Shown here one piece after another: positions 28,058 to 39,292 of a DNA stretch of 64,000 nucleotides. The first letter of the stretch is position 1; each line of letters begins with the position of its first letter. Under the pieces are notes generated by a model that was not told the origin of the DNA, searched no databases, and saw only the letters and a program-made list of their open reading frames with translations. The translations under genes and the position numbers were made by a program. Source of the stretch: Massilia sp. erpn (lineage in GTDB: Bacteria; Pseudomonadota; Gammaproteobacteria; Burkholderiales; Burkholderiaceae_D); contig NZ_CP053748.1 in assembly GCF_024400215.1 (NCBI RefSeq), positions 3,968,001 through 4,032,000 on the forward strand. The letters are read 5' to 3'.

Positions 28058-29125
28058 ATGACAATCAAAATATCCATCGACTGCATGGGCGGAGACCACG
28101 GCCCGTCGGTCACCATTCCCGCAGCAATCTCCTTCATTAACCGTGAACCTGACGCTGAGCTGATCCTGGTCGGCCTGGAAGACGTCATCCGCGCGGAATT
28201 GAAAAAGCATCACGCAGAATCCCTGCCACGCCTGTCCATCCTTCACGCTTCCGAGCAGGTCACGATGGATGACCCGCTTGAGGTCGCCTTGCGCCGCAAG
28301 AAGGATTCCTCGATGCGCGTGGCCATCGAACAAGTCAAGGAAGGCCGCAGCCACGCCTGCGTTTCCGCCGGCAATACGGCGGCCCTGATGGCCGTTTCGC
28401 GCTATGTGCTGAAGACCATGGCCGGCGTCGACCGTCCCGCCATCTGCAGCATCATCCCGAACCAGAAGGATGGTCCGACCTATATGCTGGACCTGGGCGC
28501 GAATGTGGACTGCGAACCGCACCACCTGCACCAGTTCGCCATCATGGGGTCGGTGCTGGTGCAGGCCATGGAGGGCATCCAGCGTCCGACCATCGGCCTG
28601 CTCAACGTGGGCACCGAAGACATCAAGGGCAATGAGGTGGTCAAGCTGACCGCCAAGCTGCTGCAGGCCGACCACGAACGCGGCGCGCTGAACTTCTACG
28701 GCAATGTGGAAGGCAACGATATCTTCAAGGGCACCACCGACATCGTGGTGTGCGACGGCTTCGTCGGCAACGTCACGCTGAAGGCGATTGAAGGCCTGGC
28801 GCGCTTCCTGAAGGGCGTGCTGACCTCGGAATTCAAGCGCAACCCGCTGACCATGCTGGGTGCACTGATCGCGCGCAGCGCGCTGCGCCGCATCAGCAAT
28901 CGTATCAACCCCTCCCGCTACAACGGCGCCAGCCTGCTCGGCTTGCGCGGCCTGGTGCTGAAAAGCCATGGCGGGGCGGAAGCGGATGCCTTTGAATGGG
29001 CACTGCGGCGCGCGTATCACGCGGCGAAAAACGACGTGCAGGAACACCTGTCGACGATGATCGCCGAGCTGATGCCGCGCGAACCGGAAGTGGCACAAGA
29101 ACCGACCGCAACTATAACTGGATGA
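28058..29125 (+). CDS. plsX: Phosphate acyltransferase PlsX
   Basis: Converts acyl-ACP and phosphate to acyl-phosphate, the donor for PlsY in phosphatidic acid synthesis; a peripheral membrane enzyme. The 355-residue protein begins [20 protein letters not shown]. It contains [32 protein letters not shown] blocks ([11 protein letters not shown] about 106-116), [13 protein letters not shown] (about 186-198), [11 protein letters not shown] and [17 protein letters not shown] (about 230-246), all family-defining. It lies upstream of fabH with a 6-bp gap. This is the classic plsX-fabH-fabD-fabG-acpP-fabF order. Confidence 0.97.
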   Translation: MTIKISIDCMGGDHGPSVTIPAAISFINREPDAELILVGLEDVIRAELKKHHAESLPRLSILHASEQVTMDDPLEVALRRKKDSSMRVAIEQVKEGRSHACVSAGNTAALMAVSRYVLKTMAGVDRPAICSIIPNQKDGPTYMLDLGANVDCEPHHLHQFAIMGSVLVQAMEGIQRPTIGLLNVGTEDIKGNEVVKLTAKLLQADHERGALNFYGNVEGNDIFKGTTDIVVCDGFVGNVTLKAIEGLARFLKGVLTSEFKRNPLTMLGALIARSALRRISNRINPSRYNGASLLGLRGLVLKSHGGAEADAFEWALRRAYHAAKNDVQEHLSTMIAELMPREPEVAQEPTATITG

Positions 29126-29131
29126 GACGGA

Positions 29132-30118
29132 ATGACCTTGTACAGCAAAATCATTGGTACCGGCAGTTATCTGCCTGAAAAGCGTGTCAGCAACCAGGAG
29201 CTGGCCGCGCAGCTGGCCGCCAAGGGGATCGAGACGTCGGACGAGTGGATCGTCTCGCGCAGCGGCATCTCGGCGCGCCACTTTGCCGAGCCGGAGCAGA
29301 ACGCTTCCGACCTGGCCGTGCTGGCGGCGCGGCGCGCCCTCGAGATGGCCCAGTTGCAGCCCGACGATATCGACCTGATCATCGTCGCCAGCTCGACCCC
29401 GGACTTTTTCGGCAGCTTCCCCAGCACCGCCTGCATTGTGCAGCGCAAGCTGGGCATGACCAACACCAGCGCGGCGGTCGACGTGCAAGCCGTGTGCAGC
29501 GGCTTCGTCTATGCCATGTCCACGGCCGACAGCTTCATCAAGTCGGGCGCGCACAAGAATGTGCTGGTGATCGGTGCCGAAGTGTTCTCGCGCATCCTGA
29601 ATTTCGAAGACCGCACCACCTGCGTGCTGTTCGGCGATGGCGCCGGCGCCGTGGTGATGAGCGCATCACAGGAGCCGGGCGTGCTGGCCACCAAGCTGCA
29701 TGCGGACGGCCGTCACGCCGACATCCTGACCGTGGCCGGCAATGTGACGAACGGCGCGCTGGCCGGCAGCGGCTTCCTGTACATGGATGGCCAGGCCGTC
29801 TTCAAGCTGGCCGTGACCGTGCTGGAGAAGGTGGCGCACGAAGCGCTGGAACACGCCGGCATGACGTCCGAACAGATCGACTGGCTGATTCCGCACCAGG
29901 CGAATATCCGCATCATGAACGGCACCGCGAAAAAGCTCGGCCTGCCGCTGGAGAAAATGGTGGTGACGGTCGACCAGCATGGCAATACGTCGGCCGCCTC
30001 GATTCCGCTGGCGCTGGATACCGCCGTACGTGATGGCCGCATCAAGAAGGGCGATGTGGTGATGATGGAAGGCGTGGGCGGCGGCTTTACCTGGGGCGCC
30101 GTGCTGGCGCGCATGTAA
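29132..30118 (+). CDS. fabH: 3-oxoacyl-ACP synthase III (FabH)
   Basis: Starts fatty acid synthesis by condensing acetyl-CoA with malonyl-ACP. The 328-residue protein has the Cys-His-Asn triad: Cys122 in [13 protein letters not shown], His in [12 protein letters not shown] (about 253) and Asn in [12 protein letters not shown] (about 283). It opens [20 protein letters not shown] and has the [12 protein letters not shown] motif. It follows plsX closely. A 182-bp gap separates it from fabD; that gap contains a TAAAAT element at 30182 that could serve as a -10 but no convincing -35. Confidence 0.97.
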   Translation: MTLYSKIIGTGSYLPEKRVSNQELAAQLAAKGIETSDEWIVSRSGISARHFAEPEQNASDLAVLAARRALEMAQLQPDDIDLIIVASSTPDFFGSFPSTACIVQRKLGMTNTSAAVDVQAVCSGFVYAMSTADSFIKSGAHKNVLVIGAEVFSRILNFEDRTTCVLFGDGAGAVVMSASQEPGVLATKLHADGRHADILTVAGNVTNGALAGSGFLYMDGQAVFKLAVTVLEKVAHEALEHAGMTSEQIDWLIPHQANIRIMNGTAKKLGLPLEKMVVTVDQHGNTSAASIPLALDTAVRDGRIKKGDVVMMEGVGGGFTWGAVLARM

Positions 30119-30300
30119 ATATGCGAACTAATCACATGCTGAAGTTGGCCGAAATGTAATGGTTAACCTAGTTTTAGCGTGTAAAATTAACGCCTTTTTA
30201 GAATTAGTGTTCTAGAGGCAAACCGGAAAAGGCCGGGGGCAGGCCTGTCGCCTTCCCCTAGAATGCCCCGGTTGCTTTTTCAATATAACGAGACAGACAG

Positions 30301-31242
30301 ATGAGTAAATTTGCATTTGTATTCCCCGGCCAGGGTTCGCAAGCCGTCGCCATGATGGAAGGCTTTGCCGGCAATCCGGTGGTGGCGCAGACCATCGCGG
30401 AAGCATCGGATGCCCTGCAGTTCGACCTCGGCAAGCTGATCGCCGAAGGCCCGAAAGAAGAGCTGGACCTGACCACCAATACCCAGCCCGTGATGCTGAC
30501 GGCCGCCGTCGCCGTCTACCGTGCCTGGATCGCCGCCGGCGGCGCCGTGCCTAGCGTGGTCGCGGGCCATAGCCTGGGTGAGTATTCGGCCTTGGTGGCC
30601 GCGGGTGTGATCGCCTTCAAGGATGCCGTGCCGCTGGTGCGCTTCCGCGCCCGGGCCATGCAGGAAGCCGTGCCGGTCGGGCAGGGCAGCATGGCCGTCG
30701 TGCTCGGCCTGAGCGACGACGATGTGCGCGCCGCCTGCGCCGAAGCCGCTGCGGCCGATGCCGCGCAAGTGGTGGAGCCGGTCAATTTCAACGCCCCCGC
30801 GCAAGTGGTGATCGCCGGCCATAGCGGCGCCGTCGAGCGCGCCTGCGAGATCGCCAAGGCCAAGGGCGCCAAGCGCGCCATGAAGCTGCCGGTGTCGGCG
30901 CCTTTCCATTCTTCGCTGCTGAAGCCGGCTTCGGACCGCCTGCGCGAGTACATGGCCGACCTCCATTTCAATGCGCCGCAGATCGCGCTGATCAATAACG
31001 TCGATGTGGCCGTGCTCAACGACCCGGCCAGCATCAAGGACGCCCTGGTGCGCCAGGCCGCCAGCCCCGTGCGCTGGGTGGAAACCATGCAGAAGGTGGC
31101 GGCCGACGGCATCGTCAACGTGATCGAATGCGGTCCGGGCAAGGTGTTGATGGGCTTGACCAAGCGCATCGACGCCACGCTGGTGGGCGACGCCATCACC
31201 GATCAGGCGTCGCTGGAACGCCTGCTGGCCGCACTCAAATAA
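30301..31242 (+). CDS. fabD: Malonyl CoA-acyl carrier protein transacylase
   Basis: Moves the malonyl group from CoA to ACP. The 313-residue protein opens FAFVFPGQGSQAVAMMEGF. It carries the nucleophile serine S91 in VVAGHSLGEYSAL, the arginine in RFRARAMQEAVPVGQGSM, the catalytic histidine in SAPFHSSLLKPA (about 201-212) and the C-terminal VIECGPGKVLMGLTKRI. All are diagnostic. fabG starts 17 bp downstream after a GGAGA ribosome site. Confidence 0.97.
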   Translation: MSKFAFVFPGQGSQAVAMMEGFAGNPVVAQTIAEASDALQFDLGKLIAEGPKEELDLTTNTQPVMLTAAVAVYRAWIAAGGAVPSVVAGHSLGEYSALVAAGVIAFKDAVPLVRFRARAMQEAVPVGQGSMAVVLGLSDDDVRAACAEAAAADAAQVVEPVNFNAPAQVVIAGHSGAVERACEIAKAKGAKRAMKLPVSAPFHSSLLKPASDRLREYMADLHFNAPQIALINNVDVAVLNDPASIKDALVRQAASPVRWVETMQKVAADGIVNVIECGPGKVLMGLTKRIDATLVGDAITDQASLERLLAALK

Positions 31243-31259
31243 TCAATCGAGGAGACCGA

Positions 31260-32006
31260 ATGAATCTGTCCAATCAAATCGCGCTGGTAACGGGCGCATC
31301 GCGCGGCATCGGCAAGGCCATCGCGCAAGAGCTGGCCAAGCAGGGCGCGCGCGTGATCGGCACCGCCACCACCGAAGCCGGCGCGCAAGCCATCTCCGCT
31401 TACCTGGCCGAAATCGGCGCGGAAGCGGGCCAGGGCATGGTGCTGAATGTGACCGACCCGGAGCGCTGCGCCGCCGTCATCGATGAAATCGGCAAGAGCT
31501 GGGGCGCCGTCGGCATCCTGGTCAACAATGCCGGCATCACCCAGGACCAGCTGGCCATGCGCATGAAGGATGAAGAGTGGGACAGCGTGATCGCCACCAA
31601 TCTGAGCGCCGTGGGCCGCCTGTCGCGCGCCGTGCTGCGCGGGATGATGAAAGCCAAAACCGGGCGTATTATTAACATCACTTCGGTGGTGGCCTCGTCC
31701 GGCAATCCAGGCCAGATGAATTACGCGGCGGCCAAGGCCGGCGTGGAAGGCATGGGGCGCGCGCTGGCGCGCGAGATCGGCAGCCGCAATATCACCGTGA
31801 ACAGCATCGCCCCCGGCTTTATCGATACCGATATGACCAAAGTCCTGGGCGAAGAGCAGCATGCCGCCCTGCTGACCCAGATCCCGCTGGGACGCCTGGG
31901 CAAGCCGGAAGACATCGCCGCCGCCGTGGCTTTCCTGGCCTCGCCGCAAGCCGCTTACATCACAGGCACCACCCTGCACGTGAATGGCGGCATGTATATG
32001 AATTGA
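31260..32006 (+). CDS. fabG: 3-oxoacyl-ACP reductase
   Basis: NADPH-dependent short-chain dehydrogenase performing the first reduction of each elongation cycle. The 248-residue protein has the cofactor motif TGASRGIGKAIA (about 12-23), NNAGITQD (about 89-96) and the catalytic set S (ITSVVASSG), Y and K (MNYAAAKAG), with Tyr near 154 and Lys near 158. The end HVNGGMYMN is typical of FabG. The ATG at 31260 follows GAGGAGA and matches the family start; frames opening earlier run through fabD and are not credible. Confidence 0.97.
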   Translation: MNLSNQIALVTGASRGIGKAIAQELAKQGARVIGTATTEAGAQAISAYLAEIGAEAGQGMVLNVTDPERCAAVIDEIGKSWGAVGILVNNAGITQDQLAMRMKDEEWDSVIATNLSAVGRLSRAVLRGMMKAKTGRIINITSVVASSGNPGQMNYAAAKAGVEGMGRALAREIGSRNITVNSIAPGFIDTDMTKVLGEEQHAALLTQIPLGRLGKPEDIAAAVAFLASPQAAYITGTTLHVNGGMYMN

Positions 32007-32152
32007 TGGGGCGCGGGCGGTGTTTTCGCCACACGTTCCCGTCTTTTAGCAGTAATTTCGGTAGAAATAGCATCGCAAGCCGAAATTAGTTTTTCGGCGC
32101 GCAAACCTGATAAAATGCGCGCTTTCCGTAACACACATAATGGAGCCATAAC

Positions 32153-32392
32153 ATGTCGGATATCGAACAACGCGTTAAGAAAATCGTCGCTGAGCAACTG
32201 GGCGTCGCTGAAGCAGACATCAAAAACGAATCGTCCTTCGTTGACGATCTGGGCGCCGATTCCCTCGACACCGTTGAGCTGGTAATGGCACTGGAAGACG
32301 AGTTCGAAATGGAAATCCCTGACGAACAGGCTGAAAAAATCACCACCGTGCAGCAAGCTATCGACTACGCTACTGCGCACGTGAAGGCCTAA
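32153..32392 (+). CDS. acpP: Acyl carrier protein
   Basis: Seventy-nine-residue acidic carrier of the growing acyl chain. The phosphopantetheine site is Ser37 in [16 protein letters not shown], modified by AcpS, whose gene is also in this window (44023). The rest ([17 protein letters not shown] and the end [16 protein letters not shown]) is standard. GGAGCC precedes the ATG. The codons are those of a highly expressed gene. A CCGAAA/TTTCGG stem (32080-32097) and a TAAAAT element (32111-32116) lie just upstream, suggesting its own promoter. Confidence 0.98.
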   Translation: MSDIEQRVKKIVAEQLGVAEADIKNESSFVDDLGADSLDTVELVMALEDEFEMEIPDEQAEKITTVQQAIDYATAHVKA

Positions 32393-32423
32393 GCAACACC
32401 CCGATCGACTCCAGGAGAATCGC

Positions 32424-33668
32424 TTGAGTTCCAAAAACCGTCGTGTAGTGGTTACCGGCCTCGGCTGCGTATCCCCGGTCGGCAATACTATTGCCGACGC
32501 GTGGAGCGCAATCACCGAGGGGAAGTCCGGGATCGCTAACATCACCAAGTTTGATGCATCGCCTTTCTCGACTCACTTTGCAGGTGAAGTCAAAGGCTTC
32601 AATGTCGAGGATTACATCCCCGCCAAGGAAGCCCGCCACATGGATACCTTTATCCACTACGGCATGGCGGCTGGCATCCAGGCGATCCAGGATTCCGGTC
32701 TGGTCGTCACCGAAGAGAACGCCGATCGCATCGGCGTGATCATCGGTTCCGGCATCGGCGGCCTGCCGATGATCGAAGAAACCAAGGAAGATTACGACAA
32801 GCGCGGTCCGCGCCGTATCTCGCCTTTCTTCGTGCCGGCCTCGATTATTAATATGATTTCCGGCGACCTGTCGATCAAGTACGGCATGCGCGGTCCGAAT
32901 CTCGCCATCGTGACGGCCTGTACCACCGGCCTGCACTGCATCGGCGCGGCGGCCCGTCTGATCGAATACGGCGACGCCGACATCATGGTTGCCGGCGGCG
33001 CGGAATCGACCGTGTCGCCCCTGGGTCTGGGCGGTTTCGCCTCGGCCCGCGCCCTGTCCTCCCGCAACGACGATCCGGCCACCGCCTCCCGTCCATGGGA
33101 CAAGGACCGCGACGGCTTCGTGCTGGGCGAAGGCGCCGGCGTCATGGTGCTGGAAGAATACGAACATGCGAAAGCGCGCGGCGCCACGATTTACGCGGAG
33201 CTGCACGGTTTCGGCATGAGCGCCGACGCTTACCACATGACTTCCCCACTGGAAGACGGCAGCGGCGGCAGCAAATCGGCGCTCAACGCGCTGAAAAACG
33301 CCGGCGTCAATGCCGACCAGGTGCACTATGTCAACGCGCACGGCACTTCGACCCCGCTGGGCGACGTGGCCGAAGTGGTGGGCATCAAGCGCACCTTCGG
33401 CGAGCACGCCAAGAACCTCGTGATCAGCTCCACCAAATCGATGACCGGCCACTTGCTGGGCGGCGCCGGTGGCCTGGAAGCGGTGTTCACGGTGCTGGCC
33501 ATCCACCACCAGGTGGCGCCGCCGACCATCAATCTGTTCAATCAGGATCCCGCCTGCGATCTGGACTTCTGCGCCAACGTGGCGCGCGAAATGAAGATCG
33601 ACTACGCGCTGAAGAACTCCTTCGGCTTTGGCGGCACCAACGGCAGCCTGCTGTTCGGTAAAGTTTGA
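32424..33668 (+). CDS. fabF: 3-oxoacyl-ACP synthase II (FabF)
   Basis: Elongating beta-ketoacyl-ACP synthase. The 414-residue protein opens [17 protein letters not shown]. It carries Cys166 in [14 protein letters not shown], the first active-site His in [13 protein letters not shown] (about 306) and the second in [16 protein letters not shown] (about 343), plus [12 protein letters not shown] near the end. The start is a TTG at 32424, supported by CCAGGAGA a few bases upstream and by the conserved N-terminus; no in-frame ATG precedes the conserved core. It is the last gene of the fatty-acid cluster. Confidence 0.97.
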   Translation: MSSKNRRVVVTGLGCVSPVGNTIADAWSAITEGKSGIANITKFDASPFSTHFAGEVKGFNVEDYIPAKEARHMDTFIHYGMAAGIQAIQDSGLVVTEENADRIGVIIGSGIGGLPMIEETKEDYDKRGPRRISPFFVPASIINMISGDLSIKYGMRGPNLAIVTACTTGLHCIGAAARLIEYGDADIMVAGGAESTVSPLGLGGFASARALSSRNDDPATASRPWDKDRDGFVLGEGAGVMVLEEYEHAKARGATIYAELHGFGMSADAYHMTSPLEDGSGGSKSALNALKNAGVNADQVHYVNAHGTSTPLGDVAEVVGIKRTFGEHAKNLVISSTKSMTGHLLGGAGGLEAVFTVLAIHHQVAPPTINLFNQDPACDLDFCANVAREMKIDYALKNSFGFGGTNGSLLFGKV

Positions 33669-33686
33669 ACGATAGCGTGAACTAAA

Positions 33687-33747
33687 GCGCCTCGCCCCGG
33701 TCGAACCGGGGTGAGCGCTGAAACGGCGCCAGCGTCCTGCTGGCGCC
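33687..33747 (+). terminator. Paired GC-rich hairpins after fabF
   Basis: Two stems follow fabF. The first, 33687-33720, pairs AGCGCCTCGCCCCGGT with ACCGGGGTGAGCGCT with one bulge and one mismatch. The second, 33725-33747, has perfect 9-bp arms GGCGCCAGC/GCTGGCGCC with loop GTCCT. Neither is followed by a T-run, so they may stabilise the message end or act as factor-dependent termination signals. Confidence 0.5.
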
Positions 33748-33810
33748 GCTTAAGCCCGGCAGTCAGGCCGGCGCTCCCAGCATCCCCCTTCAGTTTTTTG
33801 CGGAATTGCC

Positions 33811-34212
33811 ATGTCGATTGCCACGACGGCCATCGTGCGGCCATCGCCCGTCTTGCGCTGGCTGCAGGCGGCCATGTGCGTTGCCGCGCTAGCGGCCGGC
33901 CTGTTGCTGGAACGCCCCATGCTGCTTTGCCTCGCCTGCGCGGGGCTGGGCTGGCAAGTGCGCGAAGTCAAGGTATGGCGCATTGATATTTCCGCTGTCG
34001 GGCAGCTGCGGCTGACGGTATACCGGGAGATAGACGCTGTGCCTGGGCCGCCGCTGCGGCTGCGGCCGGGCACGCTGCTCTGGCCCGGCTTGATGCTGCT
34101 GCGGCTGGAGGATGGGGCGGCGCGGCGCCGTTGTCTGGTGCTGCTGCCGGACAGCGTGGCGCCGGCCGAGTGGCGCGCGCTGGCGCTGGCCATGCGCGCC
34201 GTGGCGGCCTGA
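33811..34212 (+). CDS. YgfX-like small membrane protein
   Basis: A 133-residue protein with a hydrophobic hairpin at about 17-50 (AAMCVAALAAGLLLERPMLLCLACAGLGW), followed by a soluble beta-rich tail: GQLRLTVYREIDAVPGPPLRL, LLWPGLMLLRLED, CLVLLPDSVAPAEWRALALAMR. The layout of two membrane helices plus a short domain ending in PDS...W/RRLR recalls the YgfX (CptA) family. Members of that family are encoded next to sigma-E genes in beta-proteobacteria. I cannot see an SdhE-like partner here, so no toxin role is claimed. It precedes rpoE by about 75 bp. Confidence 0.65.
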   Translation: MSIATTAIVRPSPVLRWLQAAMCVAALAAGLLLERPMLLCLACAGLGWQVREVKVWRIDISAVGQLRLTVYREIDAVPGPPLRLRPGTLLWPGLMLLRLEDGAARRRCLVLLPDSVAPAEWRALALAMRAVAA

Positions 34213-34241
34213 AGGTGCTGGAAAAAAGAAACAGGATCTGC

Positions 34242-34270
34242 GAACCAATTCGCGGCGCCTTGGCTCTATA
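34242..34270 (+). promoter_or_regulatory. Candidate sigma-E autoregulatory promoter of rpoE
   Basis: GAACCA (34242-34247), a 17-bp spacer and TCTATA (34265-34270) resemble the sigma-E consensus GAACTT-N16/17-TCTGA, with the GAAC core and TCTA retained. It ends 18 bp before the rpoE start. Autoregulation is known for rpoE in other proteobacteria; use here is inference. Confidence 0.4.
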
Positions 34271-34288
34271 GCATAGGAGCGCCAAGGC

Positions 34289-34912
34289 TTGCCGGCCATC
34301 GAGGACGAGGGCGTGACGACGGAACGGGAGTGCGATCAGTTGCTGGTCGAGCGGGTTCAGGCTGGCGACAGACAGGCGTTCGATATGCTTGTCGCCCGCC
34401 ATCAGCGCCGGCTGATGCGCCTGATCTCGCGCATCCTGCGCGACCAGAACGAGGCCGAGGATGTGGTGCAGGAATCCTTCATCAAGGCGTATCGCGGCTT
34501 GCGCCATTTTCGCGGCGATTCCGCGTTTTATACCTGGCTGTACCGGATCGGCATCAATACGGCGAAGAACTTCCTGCTGAGCCAGGGGCGCCGCGCGCCG
34601 CTGGCGGGCGAGGCGGCGCTGCTGTCGGCCGAGAATGGCGAGGGCGAGCATTTGCGCGACATCAATACGCCCGAGTCCATGCTCGCCAGCAAGCAGATCG
34701 CCGCCACCGTGAACGAGGCCATGGATGCCTTGCCGCTGGAATTGCGCACCGCCATCGTGCTGCGCGAGATTGAAGGACTGAGCTATGAGGAAATCTCCGA
34801 GATCATGGCCTGTCCCATCGGCACCGTGCGCAGCCGCATTTTCCGCGCGCGTGAAGCGATTGCGACGCGCTTACGGCCTCTGCTGGACAAGCCAGTTGAC
34901 AGGCGCTGGTGA
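34289..34912 (+). CDS. rpoE: RNA polymerase sigma factor RpoE
   Basis: Extracytoplasmic-function sigma factor for envelope stress. The 207-residue protein has region 2 (LVARHQRRLMRLISRILRDQ, NEAEDVVQESFIKAYRGL, FYTWLYRIGINTAKNF, about 33-97). Region 4 (DALPLELRTAIVLREIEGLSYEEI, MACPIGTVRSRIFRARE, about 150-195) is also present. It is the RpoE/AlgU type of the rpoE-rseA-degP locus. The start used is a TTG with GGAG 10 bp upstream; a GTG at 34313 (MTTERECDQLLVERV) fits homologous N-termini at least as well. Its regulator rseA follows 56 bp downstream. Confidence 0.95.
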   Translation: MPAIEDEGVTTERECDQLLVERVQAGDRQAFDMLVARHQRRLMRLISRILRDQNEAEDVVQESFIKAYRGLRHFRGDSAFYTWLYRIGINTAKNFLLSQGRRAPLAGEAALLSAENGEGEHLRDINTPESMLASKQIAATVNEAMDALPLELRTAIVLREIEGLSYEEISEIMACPIGTVRSRIFRAREAIATRLRPLLDKPVDRRW

Positions 34913-34968
34913 GGGGATGAGACTGTAAGGATGGGTCCGCTTGCGGACAAGGAAGACGGTGGCCGGCC

Positions 34969-35346
34969 ATGAAGAAATCGACGCAATTGCTGGAGCATAT
35001 CTCGGCGCTGATGGACGGCGAGCTGGCCGACGCTGACCGCGAGCTGGCGCTGGCCGCCCTGACCGCGGACGAGGGGCGCGCCGCCTGGCATGCCTATCAC
35101 CTGATCGGCGACCAGTTGCGCGCCAGCGCCACGCTGGAAGAGGGCGCCAGCGCCGCCCTGGCCGCGCGCCTGCGGCTGGCGGTGGCCGCTGAAATTGCCA
35201 GCGAAGCTGGCGCCAGCCGAGCTCCGGCCAGCGGCGCCTTGGCGGCACCCATCGAAGCCGGCTTGCCGCCCGCCGCCGGCCCGGCCGGCGTCACCGCGCC
35301 GTCCGTCGAAGACGATGGCGCCGCACCGGCCGCCACCCTCCCTTAA
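34969..35346 (+). CDS. rseA: Short RseA-like anti-sigma-E factor
   Basis: A 125-residue protein whose first 65 residues match the RseA/MucA N-terminal sigma-binding domain: LLEHISALMDGELADADRELAL and the signature AAWHAYHLIGDQLRAS. Unlike typical RseA (about 200 residues with one membrane helix and a periplasmic part), the remaining 60 residues are an Ala/Pro/Gly-rich segment (PASGALAAPIEAGLPPAAG) with no membrane helix visible. It would therefore be a soluble anti-sigma factor. It follows rpoE, and the next gene is degP; rseB, normally in between, is absent. I checked the 148 bp to degP and found no continuation of the domain. Confidence 0.85.
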   Translation: MKKSTQLLEHISALMDGELADADRELALAALTADEGRAAWHAYHLIGDQLRASATLEEGASAALAARLRLAVAAEIASEAGASRAPASGALAAPIEAGLPPAAGPAGVTAPSVEDDGAAPAATLP

Positions 35347-35494
35347 GCGGACCTGAAACGCGCCGCGCCGCCTCTTGAAATTCTTACTTCCTGCAACATC
35401 TTGTGCATGCGGCAACGCAGGTTTTCGCTTACCATGTGTTGGCTTTGCCAACGTTGCCAAGCCCGATGATCCAATACAAAACACGAACACTCCC

Positions 35495-36973
35495 ATGAAA
35501 AAAACCACCTTCTCTACTGGTAGTAAAACGCTGTCGGCGCTGGTCCTGGGCGCCGGTGTATTGTTGGCCCCCGCCGTGACGGGACTGGCGCCGGCCATGG
35601 CCGCGCCGGCGGTGGCCGGTCTGCCTGATTTCACCGAGCTGGTCGACAAGGTCGGCCCGGCCGTGGTGAATATCCGCACCACCGAGCGCCTGCGCATGCG
35701 CCAGGGCGCGCCGGGCGAAGAGGAAATGCAGGACTTCCTGCGCCGCTTCTTCGGCGGCGCAGCGCCCACCCCGCGCGGCGGCCAGGCCCCGCGCCGCGGC
35801 CGCTCGGCGCCGCAGGAAGAGGAAGTGCAGCGCGGCGTCGGCTCCGGCTTCATCATTTCCCAGGACGGCTATGTGCTGACTAATGCCCACGTGGTCGACG
35901 GCGCCGACGAGGTGTATGTGACCATGACCGACAAGCGCGAATTCAAGGCCAAGGTGCTGGGCGCCGACGCCAGCACCGACGTCGCCGTGCTGAAAATCGA
36001 GGGCGCCAAGCTGCCCAGCCTGACCATCGGCGACTCCAACAAGATCCGCGTCGGTGAATGGGTGATCGCCATCGGCTCGCCCTTCAACCTGGAAAACACC
36101 GTGACCTCGGGCATCATCTCGGCCAAGGCGCGCGATACCGGCGAATACCTGCCCCTGATCCAGAGCGATGTGGCGGTCAATCCCGGCAACTCGGGCGGCC
36201 CGCTGATCAATATGCGCGGCGAGGTGATCGGCATTAACTCGCAAATCGCTACCCTGTCGGGCGGCTATAACGGTATTTCCTTTGCCGTGCCGATCGACGA
36301 GGCCATGCGCGTGGCCGAGCAGCTCAAGAAAAGCGGCAAGGTGACGCGTGGACGCATCGGCGTGCAGATCAGCGAGCTGAGCAAGGAAGTGGCCGAATCG
36401 CTGGGCTTGAAGAGTGGCACGCGCGGCGCCGAAGTGGCGCAGGTGATGCCGGGCGGCCCGGCCGACAAGGCTGGCCTGAAGGCGGGCGACATCATCCTCA
36501 AGTTCAACGGCGCCGACATTGCCCGCTCCTCCGACCTGCCGCGCCTGGTGGGCGGCTCGGCCATCGGCAGCAAGGCCATCATCACGGTCTGGCGCAAGGG
36601 CGCCGCCGTCGATCTGCCGGTGGTGGTGGAAGAGCAGCAGGGCGAGAAGACGGCCAAGGGTGGCGAGCGCAGCAAGGCGCCGGCCGACAGTCCGGCCAAT
36701 GCCCTGGGTTTCAAGGTCAGCGACTTGACGGCCGCGCAGAAGCGCGAGCTGGGCGTGAGCGGCGGCGTGGCGGTCGATGGCGCCGAAGGCGTAGCGGCCC
36801 GCGCCGGCCTGCGCGAAGGCGATATCCTGCTGCAGCTGAATAATGCGGAAATCGTCGACGCCAAGCAGTTCAACGCCGCCGTCGCCAAGCTCGATCCGAA
36901 AAAGGCCAGCGTGGTGCTGGTGCGCCGCGGCGATACCGCGCAATTCGTGTCGCTGCGTCCGAGCGCCAAGTAA
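35495..36973 (+). CDS. degP: DegP/MucD-type periplasmic serine protease
   Basis: Trypsin-like protease/chaperone of the HtrA family for misfolded periplasmic proteins. The 492-residue protein starts with a signal peptide (MKKTTFSTGSKTLSALVLGA, cleavage likely after AMA near residue 32). Catalytic residues are His132 (LTNAHVVDG), Asp162 (STDVAVL) and Ser233 (VNPGNSGGPLI). Two PDZ domains follow at about 280-370 and 395-490, separated by a charged linker (GEKTAKGGERSKAPADS). A Pro/Arg-rich loop (TPRGGQAPRRGRSAPQEEE) sits before the catalytic His. The ATG at 35495 is chosen because it begins the signal peptide. It is the third gene of the sigma-E locus. Confidence 0.95.
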   Translation: MKKTTFSTGSKTLSALVLGAGVLLAPAVTGLAPAMAAPAVAGLPDFTELVDKVGPAVVNIRTTERLRMRQGAPGEEEMQDFLRRFFGGAAPTPRGGQAPRRGRSAPQEEEVQRGVGSGFIISQDGYVLTNAHVVDGADEVYVTMTDKREFKAKVLGADASTDVAVLKIEGAKLPSLTIGDSNKIRVGEWVIAIGSPFNLENTVTSGIISAKARDTGEYLPLIQSDVAVNPGNSGGPLINMRGEVIGINSQIATLSGGYNGISFAVPIDEAMRVAEQLKKSGKVTRGRIGVQISELSKEVAESLGLKSGTRGAEVAQVMPGGPADKAGLKAGDIILKFNGADIARSSDLPRLVGGSAIGSKAIITVWRKGAAVDLPVVVEEQQGEKTAKGGERSKAPADSPANALGFKVSDLTAAQKRELGVSGGVAVDGAEGVAARAGLREGDILLQLNNAEIVDAKQFNAAVAKLDPKKASVVLVRRGDTAQFVSLRPSAK

Positions 36974-37033
36974 GCGCGGGAGGGCGAGGGCGCCGGTCGG
37001 CATCCTCGCCGCAGGGCATGACCGCCTGCTATC

Positions 37034-37285
37034 ATGGCGGCCATGCACTTTACTCTCTACTCCCGCAGCTATTGCCACCTATGCCAGGACATGCTGGACG
37101 CCCTGAATGCCCTGCACACCCCGCAATACCCGTTCACTGTCGAGGTGATCGACGTCGATGCCGACGACGCCCTGGTGGCCCGTTTCGACGAGCTGGTGCC
37201 GGTGCTGTTCGCCGGCCTCGACCAGCCTGAAATCTGCCATTATTTCCTGGACGAAGCAAAAGTGCGGGCTATTCTGGCGGCCTGA
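37034..37285 (+). CDS. Glutaredoxin-like protein (CxxC)
   Basis: A thioredoxin-fold protein of 83 residues (80 if the second ATG at 37043 is used). It opens MHFTLYSRSYCHLCQDMLDAL with the redox pair CHLC, and has VEVIDVDADDALVARFDELVPVLF, where the cis-proline motif VPVLF is conserved. This is the glutaredoxin-2/DUF836-like family commonly found between degP and lepA in beta-proteobacteria. It is probably a thiol-disulfide exchange protein; the target is unknown. A 213-bp gap follows, which contains a perfect 10-bp stem (37359-37384) but no gene. Confidence 0.85.
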   Translation: MAAMHFTLYSRSYCHLCQDMLDALNALHTPQYPFTVEVIDVDADDALVARFDELVPVLFAGLDQPEICHYFLDEAKVRAILAA

Positions 37286-37498
37286 GTCGCTGTCATGGCC
37301 GCGCGGCGGCGCAAATTATTGGCTAAAAAGCATTTTTGTCGCTGCGCTGCGTCAGAAAACCGGATTTCCCCTCTGAAATCCGGTAAAATGAATGGCTTAG
37401 ACTCAGATTCGGTTTCCAAAAGGCGTTCGGCAGGGCATCCTCGCCCGGCCTGGAGCGCTTTTTTTGTATAGCTGTCGTCCCAATACGTTTTGAAATTA

Positions 37499-39288
<1,790 letters not shown>

Positions 39289-39292
<4 letters not shown>

